Assembly (NCBI RefSeq): GCF_014109805.1
Contig: NZ_CP059400.1
Coordinates: forward strand, 1,582,001 to 1,646,000
DNA length: 64,000 nt
Source of the DNA: Legionella sp. PC1000
Lineage (GTDB): Bacteria > Pseudomonadota > Gammaproteobacteria > Legionellales > Legionellaceae
Direction: 5' to 3'
Shown here: piece by piece, positions 37,344 to 45,009 of the stretch
Position numbering within the stretch: position 1 is the stretch's first letter
Layout of the letters: each line of letters begins with the position of its first letter
Notes under the pieces: generated by a model
Told to the model about the DNA's origin: nothing
Seen by the model: only the letters and a program-made list of their open reading frames with translations
Databases searched by the model: none
Made by a program: the position numbers and the translations under genes

Positions 37344-38762
37344 TTACGCTGTTAGAATAATTTCATGCGCAGGTGATCTTAAATTGTAATAAGAACTCAT
37401 ACAGTGTCCATAGGCTCCAGTATTCGCAATTAGAATGATGTCTCCTTCATGTGTGGCAGGCAATAAACGGTCGTATCCCAGTGTATCTCCTGATTCGCAA
37501 ATTGGACCTACTACATGCGAGAAACCAGATTTTTCCGAGTATAACCGACTTAAATTGACAATTTCGTGATAAGCACCATATAAAGAGGGTCTGATTAATG
37601 AATTCATCCCCGTTTCGATTCCGATAAATTTTACTTCGCCTTTTTCTTTGCATTGAGTGACCTTGGCTAGGATGACACCACTTTCGGCAACAAAAAAACG
37701 GCCGGGCTCCATCCAGAATTTTAAATGAGGGTAATGCGATTTTACTGCCAATAAGCGTGCATCGAGTTTCTTGAGATCCAGGGGTTTTTGTCCTGGTTTT
37801 TCAACAATCCCTAAGCCGCCGCCTAAGTTAATGAATTGCACATTGGTAAATTGCTGAATAAGCGACGTGAGTATTAAAGCAGTTTGTTCCCAAAGTTCTG
37901 GGGTAAGAATTCCACTTCCTGAGTGCGAGTGTAAACCAATGATACGGATATTATTTTCCTGAGTCAGCGTTTTAAGTTGTCTTATATCCTTTTGATTAAT
38001 GCCAAACTTTGATTCATTCCCCCCTGTCACGACGTGTTTGTGATGACCTGCGCCCGCACCTGGGTCAATACGCAGGATGATGTCGCGGTTTTGAAACAGC
38101 TCAGTCCAATATTCTAAAGGGTACAAATTATCTATTGTCACATAACAACCTAAGTTCATTGCAAATTCATATTCCGTTTTTGGTGCAAAATTGGGAGTAA
38201 ATAAAATTCTTTTTTTGTCTATCTCTGGAAATAGGGCTGATATTCTCTTTAACTCCTGAATCGAAACGCATTCGAAACCAATACCTTCTTTTTCCAATAT
38301 TTTTAAAATCGAAGGATGTGAGTTGGCTTTAATTGCATAAAATAAAGTGTCGATTGATTTTAGGTTCAGTAATTGTTTCGCCTGGGCTATTTGTGTTGCG
38401 CAGTGATAGACATAACAAGGTGAACGCGTTTCTGCAATTGCAAGCAAGGATTCTCGTTCAATTTGCCACCATGGGGTAGGGCGAGTTATTTTTTTTTCCG
38501 GTTTTTGGGGATGAAAAACTTTTCCCAATTGAATGATAAAATTATCCAAAATTGGATTATCTCCAAGTAGATAATCATCCGGTATCCTGCATAATTGTTC
38601 AAATGCTTCAAAAAATTGCTCCGTTTTATTCTCTAAAGCATAGTGTTCATATAAATCGGTCAGTCCAGTATAAGCCGCTGATTTATTTAATTTAAAATCC
38701 TTATTGGACTTTTGCCTGAGGCATAAGGTGAGCGCATCAATAATTCGGCTTTTTTGAGACAT
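37344..38762 (-). CDS. Chimera: effector-type N-terminus fused to a diaminopimelate decarboxylase
   Basis: 472 residues. Residues 1-84 align with residues 1-84 of the neighbouring 1473-residue protein (about 41 identities by hand), but Tyr replaces the catalytic Cys31, and the His/Asp part is absent. From about residue 95 it is a complete fold-type III PLP decarboxylase very like the C-terminal half of the LysC-LysA protein at 45010-47571. It has FYAIKAN with the PLP lysine, GLHSHSGSG, NLGGGLGI, EPGRF, and CESGDTLGYDR. It may decarboxylate meso-DAP to lysine. The frame opens at 38789, but the promoter at 38795-38823 would start transcription there, so ATG 38762, which also matches the paralog's start, is preferred. 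Confidence 0.88.
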   Translation of the reverse strand: MSQKSRIIDALTLCLRQKSNKDFKLNKSAAYTGLTDLYEHYALENKTEQFFEAFEQLCRIPDDYLLGDNPILDNFIIQLGKVFHPQKPEKKITRPTPWWQIERESLLAIAETRSPCYVYHCATQIAQAKQLLNLKSIDTLFYAIKANSHPSILKILEKEGIGFECVSIQELKRISALFPEIDKKRILFTPNFAPKTEYEFAMNLGCYVTIDNLYPLEYWTELFQNRDIILRIDPGAGAGHHKHVVTGGNESKFGINQKDIRQLKTLTQENNIRIIGLHSHSGSGILTPELWEQTALILTSLIQQFTNVQFINLGGGLGIVEKPGQKPLDLKKLDARLLAVKSHYPHLKFWMEPGRFFVAESGVILAKVTQCKEKGEVKFIGIETGMNSLIRPSLYGAYHEIVNLSRLYSEKSGFSHVVGPICESGDTLGYDRLLPATHEGDIILIANTGAYGHCMSSYYNLRSPAHEIILTA

Positions 38763-38794
38763 TATGGGCTCATAAGTTGACTCCGTCATATGAA

Positions 38795-38823
38795 ATTATA
38801 ATTTACAAAGAGAGCAAATTCAA
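38795..38823 (-). promoter_or_regulatory. Promoter of the chimeric decarboxylase gene
   Basis: On the minus strand TTGAAT (38823-38818), 17 bp, then a perfect TATAAT (38800-38795). The expected transcript start is near 38788, which rules out the in-frame ATG at 38789 as the main start. Confidence 0.7.
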
Positions 38824-38937
38824 TTCACATTGTATTTGGTTTAATATTGCTCATGATGATGTATTAAATTTATGCTTGCAATTTTATTGATGCTCACATA
38901 GTCTGATTATTCAAACTAATGATCATAAGGAATTGAT

Positions 38938-39267
38938 ATGGCTCAAGATAAAATCAATATTGATGATGCAGGTAAAACAGGTGCATTACTGGCGCTTGGG
39001 AATACAATTTTAGCTCCTCTGTATTGGGTTGATGCTAAATTAGGTTTGACTACAGCAATTGTTGCGACCAGTGCATTTTTATATGGTGCCCATGAGATAG
39101 GTAAAAAAAGAAGAGCTGTTGGAAACGGAATAAATGGCATGAATTCCTTTTTTGGAGGAATCACTGGTGATAAAAGTACAGAAGTGCAAAATACTGTGAA
39201 TAATATCGTAGTTGGAGGTGCGGCGATATTTGACGAAATTATGCCAAGTGAAACCAAGCGTCCATAA
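38938..39267 (+). CDS. Small membrane protein, copy 1 of a tandem pair
   Basis: 109 residues with a polar N-terminus (MAQDKINIDDAGKTGALLAL) and one or two hydrophobic stretches (about 15-32 and 36-52). A Gly/Asn-rich segment follows, then a C-terminal NTVNNIVVGGAAIFDEIMP motif. It is paralogous to the next gene, 38 bp downstream, with the same order of elements. ATAAGG precedes ATG 38938. I do not recognise the family; it is divergent from the chimeric decarboxylase gene. Confidence 0.75.
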   Translation: MAQDKINIDDAGKTGALLALGNTILAPLYWVDAKLGLTTAIVATSAFLYGAHEIGKKRRAVGNGINGMNSFFGGITGDKSTEVQNTVNNIVVGGAAIFDEIMPSETKRP

Positions 39268-39305
39268 TACGTATTTTTTTAATAAATTATCAAGGAAGAA
39301 GTAGT

Positions 39306-39605
39306 ATGCCTAGAGATCAAATAAATCCTGATAAAGCATTAAAGACTGGTGCATTAATCAGTTTTGGAAATTTATTTATGTCGCCTTTTTATGGAAGATT
39401 AGGTCCATTTGCCTCACTGACTCTTACTGCTGCAGCATTATTTGGATTGCATGAAGTAGGCAGAAGCAAACAATCAGGAAATGGTTTTTGGGGCTTTTTT
39501 TCAAATAAGACTAATCCTGGTATCTCCGATGTAAATACTACAACGAACCATGTTGTCGAAGGGGGAGCCACTGTATTTGATCGGATTTTCCCCCCTGGGA
39601 AATGA
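39306..39605 (+). CDS. Small membrane protein, copy 2 of a tandem pair
   Basis: 99 residues, clearly related to the preceding gene: MPRDQINPDKALKTGALISF at the start, a hydrophobic middle (SLTLTAAALFGLHEVGR), and TTNHVVEGGATVFDRIFPPG near the end, matching NTVNNIVVGGAAIFDEIMP. The pair shares a strand and probably a transcript. CAAGGAAGAAG is the ribosome site. Function unknown; two such homologs side by side could form a hetero-oligomer in the membrane (inference). Confidence 0.75.
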   Translation: MPRDQINPDKALKTGALISFGNLFMSPFYGRLGPFASLTLTAAALFGLHEVGRSKQSGNGFWGFFSNKTNPGISDVNTTTNHVVEGGATVFDRIFPPGK

Positions 39606-39710
39606 AAATTGATAGAAGAGTACACAGCGGAACTAGCGATTCCATGAAAACCTGGCCCGTTGCGATACCCTGAATCTTATAAGTATCTCTGAAAAATCAT
39701 TCCAACTCTA

Positions 39711-39792
39711 CCTACATCCCGCGGCTTGTCCGCGGGATCCAGAAGATCTACCCTAAAACAATGGCCCCCGGGGACAAGCCGCGGGGCATAGG
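39711..39792. repeat. Paired palindromic intergenic repeat (GC-rich variant)
   Basis: CCTACATCCCGCGGCTTGTC continuing to CGCGGGATCCAG at the left (39711-39742), and GGGGACAAGCCGCGGGGCAT at 39770-39789 in inverted orientation. Same layout as the other dispersed elements, but with the core CGCGG-CTTGTC instead of GCGC-TTTAT. Confidence 0.65.
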
Positions 39793-39837
39793 CAGAGATG
39801 TGATCAAGAGATAGCTGGTACACCCAGATAAAAATAT

Positions 39838-40380
39838 TTATCCCAATTTATGAATTTTAACGAGCATACCAATCTGAGCATTATCGAGATAATAAACGAT
39901 ATCATCTTTTAGGCGTTGTTTTTGTGACACAGTGAATGAGGATTGTGGATTGTTGGGCGGTGATATCTGTAATTCTGCATCAAAAGAATAATAATTACTT
40001 TGCTTCACATTTAATGTGCCCTGTATTTGCCACCCATTATGGTCCACTACAGGGAGAGCGACACTGCTTTGATTATTGGCCGGTTGTCTCCATGAGTAAT
40101 GACCCAAAACTTGATAATGCGATTTTCGACTTAGCAGGTAATATTCATCGCGCAGGCTGGATGAGGATGAAGATAACAAACGATAAGGTTTTCCTGATTT
40201 TTCTGTATCCACTTTCAAGGGGATAGCATTTGCACCCATTGGAATAAGAGGTGCATCAACGGCCATTTGCGGGTTTTGATTTGGATGGGCAAATATAATT
40301 AAATCAACTTGATAGGAAGACTTGGCTATAGTCAGGCAGGAGTATAGGATACTTAGTGTTATTATTATTAATCGTTCCAT
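39838..40380 (-). CDS. CsiV-like periplasmic protein
   Basis: 180 residues with a signal peptide (ERLIIITLSILYSCLTIAKS). The first mature strand YQVDLIIFAHPN matches the start of the CsiV family, whose members affect cell shape and peptidoglycan integrity in Shewanella-type bacteria. The rest is a small alpha/beta domain ending in VSQKQRLKDDIVYYLDNAQI and GMLVKI, also typical of the family. It follows mrp on the same strand with about 100 bp between. Family assignment rests on the first strand and the C-terminal pattern only. Confidence 0.6.
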   Translation of the reverse strand: MERLIIITLSILYSCLTIAKSSYQVDLIIFAHPNQNPQMAVDAPLIPMGANAIPLKVDTEKSGKPYRLLSSSSSSLRDEYYLLSRKSHYQVLGHYSWRQPANNQSSVALPVVDHNGWQIQGTLNVKQSNYYSFDAELQISPPNNPQSSFTVSQKQRLKDDIVYYLDNAQIGMLVKIHKLG

Positions 40381-40483
40381 GGCTCAATTTATTTATTGTT
40401 ATTATTTTAATGGACTTTACCCTGAATCTTATTGTAGCGGAATAAGGGATGGCCTTACTCGATTATACCTGCCTCCAAAGAGT

Positions 40484-41557
40484 TCACTCAACAACAATTT
40501 TGGGGAATTTGTCTGCATAATTAATTGGTTTTTTGGACAACTCAATAGCGCTCTTCATCGCTGTTTCAAGCAATGTATTTGTTAACTTATCGCGCGCTTG
40601 AGTCGCTGTAGGAGAACCCTCATCACAGTTTTGTCGTATGCGTCCATCTAAGGGAAGTTGTCCGAGTAATGTGGTTTGGTGTGCAGCACAAAGCGCTTCT
40701 GCTCCACCTGCACCAAAAATTGCTTCTTGATGTCCACATTGACTGCAAATATGAGTGGCCATATTTTCTATAATACCCAGCACATCAACTCCTGTTTTAG
40801 AAAACATGGTTAACGCTTTTTGTGCATCAAGAGTTGCCACGTTTTGTGGGGTAGTCACTACTATAGCGGCGGTGAGGGGAATTTTTTGTACTAAAGTCAA
40901 TTGAATATCACCGGTACCAGGTGGTAAATCGATAAATAAATAATCCAGATCATGCCAAAGGGTAATATCCAACATTTGGATTAGTGATTTAGCAAGCATA
41001 GGACCTCGCCAGATTAGTGCTTGTTCACCATGTGTTAGATAGCCAATAGACATCGTTTGTACTCCATGCGCTTTTGCAGGAAGGTAATGTTCACCACTGA
41101 TTTGCACGGGTTCCGTTTTGCCAAGCATTAAAGGCATACTTGGGCCGTAAATGTCAGCATCTAGAATACCTACTTGTGCACCTAAGCGAGCTAGTGCAGT
41201 CGCTAAGTTGACGGTTACAGTAGATTTTCCCACGCCTCCTTTTCCTGAAGCTACAGCAATAGTGTTTTTAACTCCACGCAAGCCTTTGCCAACGAGTTGC
41301 GTTCTGTGTGGTTTGATCCGTTGATTGATGTGAATTACTATGTGCTGATTTGGGAATGCTGATTGTAAGGCAGAAAGTAATAAGGGTTTATAATTTTCTT
41401 CAAGTAAGTGACAGGGAAATCCAGCAGTTAGGTTGATGAGCAGTTGATTATTTGTCATTTCAAGACTGCACTGTAAATTCATTTCTTTGCCTGTAAGAGC
41501 AAGAAACGGATCTTTTAGAGTACTCATCAAGTGGATTACAGTATTTTCAGTGGTCAT
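40484..41557 (-). CDS. mrp: Iron-sulfur cluster carrier ATPase, Mrp/ApbC family
   Basis: 357-residue P-loop ATPase that binds and hands on Fe-S clusters. An N-terminal MIP18-like domain (about 1-85) is followed by the deviant Walker A SGKGGVGKSTVTVNLA near residue 104, DADIYGPSMP, DLPPGTGD, and the cluster-ligand pair CSQC (in HICSQCGHQE). ATG at 41557 has AAGGGA upstream; the frame extends six codons to a less likely start. Confidence 0.94.
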   Translation of the reverse strand: MTTENTVIHLMSTLKDPFLALTGKEMNLQCSLEMTNNQLLINLTAGFPCHLLEENYKPLLLSALQSAFPNQHIVIHINQRIKPHRTQLVGKGLRGVKNTIAVASGKGGVGKSTVTVNLATALARLGAQVGILDADIYGPSMPLMLGKTEPVQISGEHYLPAKAHGVQTMSIGYLTHGEQALIWRGPMLAKSLIQMLDITLWHDLDYLFIDLPPGTGDIQLTLVQKIPLTAAIVVTTPQNVATLDAQKALTMFSKTGVDVLGIIENMATHICSQCGHQEAIFGAGGAEALCAAHQTTLLGQLPLDGRIRQNCDEGSPTATQARDKLTNTLLETAMKSAIELSKKPINYADKFPKIVVE

Positions 41558-41630
41558 GGATTGTCCCTTAAACACAAAAGAGGAATGATAACGCAGAGCA
41601 GTGTTATTTCATAGAATTTGTTTGCACAGA

Positions 41631-44600
41631 TCAAACCGTAAGTTCTGAACGTTCATATTGCCAACTAACCCAATGATTGCTGGGAAGATAATAAATACCA
41701 CAATAGACAGGAAGGGAGGTATGCTCTGATAGATAAGAACCGTATTCATCTAATTGTTGTCGGTGTTTCACCAATAAATCTCCATCTTCTTTTCCAGTTT
41801 TGAAATCAATAATCCAGCGTTTGCCTTGATCCTCAAAAGTACGATCAATAATGCGAGTAATGGGTCTATTTTGCTGTTCCACCAATAATTCGTATTCGTT
41901 TTGTTCTTGGTCATGTTTGCTAATAATCCAAAAGCCTATTTGATCCTTAAACATTCGGGAAATATGTTCCCGCATGCTAAATAGTGCCTCATGTAGGGTT
42001 TTGTCATCAAAACCTAACTTTATCAATTCGTAACGAGCGAGGTTCCAGGGAATTTCCGTTATAGCTCTTGGATGATTATCACAGATCCATTGCAATAATC
42101 GGTGAGTTACTATACCAATTAGCCTAGGAATACTTGTTGATAAAGGAGAAGACGTTGTTTTTATATTAAAATAAAGATTAGAAATTTCAGATTCTTTATT
42201 TTGGTAATAATCAAGGGGCAAGCCTAAGAGTTTAGGAAGAGACAAGTTTCTTTCTTCAACAAGGAGCGTGGGTTCATTTTCGGTAAATTCTAGATGCTTA
42301 AGAAGTGTTTTAAATGAAGCCTTAGAGGATCTGTCTGAATGATCCATTAAATACAAACGCGACTTGGCTCGAGTCACGGCAACATACAGTAATCGTTGTG
42401 TTTCATAATGGCTTTTTACTTCATCTAGTTGGCTTAAGTAATCATATAAAGCACAATGTTCCTGATGTGCAGCTTGTATAGGCGACATCAGTAATAAATT
42501 GCCCTGTTTTTGAGTCGGCAAATTCAGCCAGCGTAACATGGGATTATCGCCACGATTAGGTTGTGCGCCTATACCGGGTAAAAATACAGTATCAAATTCA
42601 AGTCCCTTGGACTTATGAATGGTCATCACGTGCAAACGAGAAGGATTTGCTTGCTGTGAATAGAGTTTATTGAATTCTGAGAGAAATTCTTTCATATCCG
42701 GTAAACGACCGTCTTGTTCATAGCGGTCAAGTAAGGTCCAGAATTGTTCGAGATCATTGAGTTGGTTGGTGTTTAGAATATTGTTAATGTGTAATTCTTT
42801 TAAAGTTTGAATTACCCAGACTGAGAGCCTGCTTTCATATCTTTGGGTCAGTGCTTTGTGCATGACGTGTATAAAGAAATTAGCGCGAACTCTTCCTTCC
42901 TCGCTTAGTCCATGGATTTCGTTTAAATGCAATAAGGCAAAGTAAATCGATTTTTTTTTGTTAAAGTGAGCTATGGCATGGATATCATTTAAAGCCAAAC
43001 CACAATAAGGACTATGAAGTACAGCGAGCCAAGAGAGACGATTTGCTGGAGCGAGTAAAGCCTGGGTTAATGACCAAACATCACGCAGATGGCGTAGATT
43101 GGCTAATAAAGTGATATCAGTACCCCGATAGGGAATTTGATGTTGGCGCAAGAGGCGAATGATTTCACCAAGTTGGGTTCTTGAGCGGACCAGAATAGCC
43201 ATAGTTTGCTCAGGATTGGTTTGCAATTCATCTTGAATGATTTCTATGAGTTTTTTTGCTTCCTGTTCTCGATTTTTAAATTGAATGGCGTGAATGGCGC
43301 TGTATTTTTCATCCTGAATAACATGTTTACTGGGATGAAATGAAACTGCGCCAGACTCTATATCAACTTGTTTGGGGAAGATATCGGAGAATTGATTGTT
43401 TACCCAGTTTACAATCGTTTGTGTTGAACGGAAATTGCAGCACAACTGCAGTGATTGGAGTTTGACGGAACCTATGCCTTGTTCTTTAGCGCGAAAGAAT
43501 AATCCTACTTCTGCTTGCCTAAAACGGTAAATGGATTGCATGGGATCACCGACGATAAAAAGAGTTTTCCCATCTCCTTCCTCCCATCCACTGACAAGCC
43601 TGGTTAACAATTCAAACTGGGTAATCGAAGTATCCTGAAATTCATCAACAAGAATGTGATGAAGCGCATGATCTAAATATAAAGCCAGGTCGGTAGGATT
43701 TTCTACATCACCTAATGCACTTAATGCTTGCTGAGATATTGCAGTGAAATCAACTTCATTTTGTTCGCTAAATAAAACGTGTAAATGACCTACAAGAAGT
43801 GGAAGTAACAAAAAGAGTGCTTGCAGAACCTCCCATTGCTCAGGATCATATTCTGGCTCAGGTAAATTGCTGACTTGAATTAATGCTGCAAGGAAATCAG
43901 GATATTCATTGAGTTCGTTGAGCAATTCTTTGCTGGCATTTTTGAGTTTTTTATATTCATCCGGAGCACAGGAGGTACTGAGCAAACCCACGTGATGATC
44001 AAAACTTTTGCGAAAATGCGCATCTCCTGTAAGCAAGAGTTTACTTAAAGCGGCCGCAATCTCTTGATTGGTTTGTTGAAAATCATACCAATCTTTTAGC
44101 TGATAGCGCGGTGACTGGGGATTGTTTTCTATGATTGCCAATTCGCGAGCACATTGAGTCAACTCAAGAGCCAAATGTGAGGGCAAACTTTGTGTGAACC
44201 GTTTTAATTCATGCTGCTCTATAAGTCGCAGTGCGCGTTCAAAAGTTGATTTTTCTTGAGCGCGTGCTTGAAAGAGGGGAACTAACCATTGATCCCTTTG
44301 GGAAAGCAGTACGGTAAATAATTCAAGTAATCGATCCTGACGATTATCGACATGCAACAAGAGTGTTTTTATCGCTTTTTGATATTCAGGTGTTGTTAGA
44401 GCAAACTGAATACAGCGTCGACCAGCGTTTAAATAATGAGTGTTCGCTTTTTCGGTAATTTGTGAGTAAGCAATTTGTTTCTCCAAGAGAGGAATTGCCT
44501 GATTGATACTTTGGCATAAAGCGTCAATTGTAATGATTTTTAATCGATTCGGCTGATGTAATAAATTCCATTGAAAGTGGCTATCATGCTGAAGGGCTGC

Positions 44601-44876
44601 ATGAGCAAAATCGAGTGTCATTTGTTGATGGGGTGTATTGGCTTTTATATTATTTGCTGCGTGTTGCAATGCAAGCACAATACGTTCGCGCATTTCACTT
44701 GCGGCTTTGCGGGTGAATGTTAATGCGACAATTTGTTCTGGGGCGGTTACAGTACTTAGCAATCGCAAATAACGCTGCGTAAGAATTTCAGTTTTACCTG
44801 AACCTGCTGGTGCTTGTACGATAAATGATATGGAAGGATTTGTGGCTTGGCTTCGTTGATCACTGTCGTCTAGCAT
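41631..44876 (-). CDS. AddA-like UvrD-family helicase with C-terminal nuclease domain
   Basis: 1081 residues. Superfamily 1A helicase motifs in order: VQAPAGSGKTEILTQRYLRL (Walker A, near 20), LTFTRKAA, ILVDEFQDTS (motif II, near 405), GDPMQSIYRFRQAEV, TIHKSKGLEFDTVFLP, LLYVAVTRAK. The C-terminus has the RecB-type PD-(D/E)XK nuclease: IDRTF, then WIIDFKTG and QLDEY. Such proteins resect double-strand ends for recombination. In AddAB systems the partner AddB is usually adjacent; none is visible here, so it is encoded elsewhere or absent. It lies between lysC-lysA and mrp on the same strand. Confidence 0.88.
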   Translation of the reverse strand: MLDDSDQRSQATNPSISFIVQAPAGSGKTEILTQRYLRLLSTVTAPEQIVALTFTRKAASEMRERIVLALQHAANNIKANTPHQQMTLDFAHAALQHDSHFQWNLLHQPNRLKIITIDALCQSINQAIPLLEKQIAYSQITEKANTHYLNAGRRCIQFALTTPEYQKAIKTLLLHVDNRQDRLLELFTVLLSQRDQWLVPLFQARAQEKSTFERALRLIEQHELKRFTQSLPSHLALELTQCARELAIIENNPQSPRYQLKDWYDFQQTNQEIAAALSKLLLTGDAHFRKSFDHHVGLLSTSCAPDEYKKLKNASKELLNELNEYPDFLAALIQVSNLPEPEYDPEQWEVLQALFLLLPLLVGHLHVLFSEQNEVDFTAISQQALSALGDVENPTDLALYLDHALHHILVDEFQDTSITQFELLTRLVSGWEEGDGKTLFIVGDPMQSIYRFRQAEVGLFFRAKEQGIGSVKLQSLQLCCNFRSTQTIVNWVNNQFSDIFPKQVDIESGAVSFHPSKHVIQDEKYSAIHAIQFKNREQEAKKLIEIIQDELQTNPEQTMAILVRSRTQLGEIIRLLRQHQIPYRGTDITLLANLRHLRDVWSLTQALLAPANRLSWLAVLHSPYCGLALNDIHAIAHFNKKKSIYFALLHLNEIHGLSEEGRVRANFFIHVMHKALTQRYESRLSVWVIQTLKELHINNILNTNQLNDLEQFWTLLDRYEQDGRLPDMKEFLSEFNKLYSQQANPSRLHVMTIHKSKGLEFDTVFLPGIGAQPNRGDNPMLRWLNLPTQKQGNLLLMSPIQAAHQEHCALYDYLSQLDEVKSHYETQRLLYVAVTRAKSRLYLMDHSDRSSKASFKTLLKHLEFTENEPTLLVEERNLSLPKLLGLPLDYYQNKESEISNLYFNIKTTSSPLSTSIPRLIGIVTHRLLQWICDNHPRAITEIPWNLARYELIKLGFDDKTLHEALFSMREHISRMFKDQIGFWIISKHDQEQNEYELLVEQQNRPITRIIDRTFEDQGKRWIIDFKTGKEDGDLLVKHRQQLDEYGSYLSEHTSLPVYCGIYYLPSNHWVSWQYERSELTV

Positions 44877-44913
44877 TATTCTTTTTATCCGTGTATGTGT
44901 TTTTATTAAATGT

Positions 44914-44956
44914 TTTTGCCTGCATCCCGCGGGGAAGCCTCAGTGTGCAGGCAAAA
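44914..44956. terminator. Possible terminator-like hairpin after lysC-lysA
   Basis: Exact 11-bp inverted repeat TTTTGCCTGCA / TGCAGGCAAAA around a GC-rich 21-base loop. It reads T-rich on the exit side in either direction and lies between the lysC-lysA stop and the helicase start. It also resembles the CGCGGGG dispersed repeat in its loop. Confidence 0.45.
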
Positions 44957-45009
44957 CTAGGTTCCTTAACCTGAATGGCGGCCTTTTCTTCTCCACGAAG
45001 AAGGAAACG

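Noticed and set aside
38762..38789. ATG 38789 as start of the chimeric gene
   Set aside because: It coincides with the expected transcription start from the TTGAAT-17-TATAAT promoter, and the paralog aligns only from ATG 38762.
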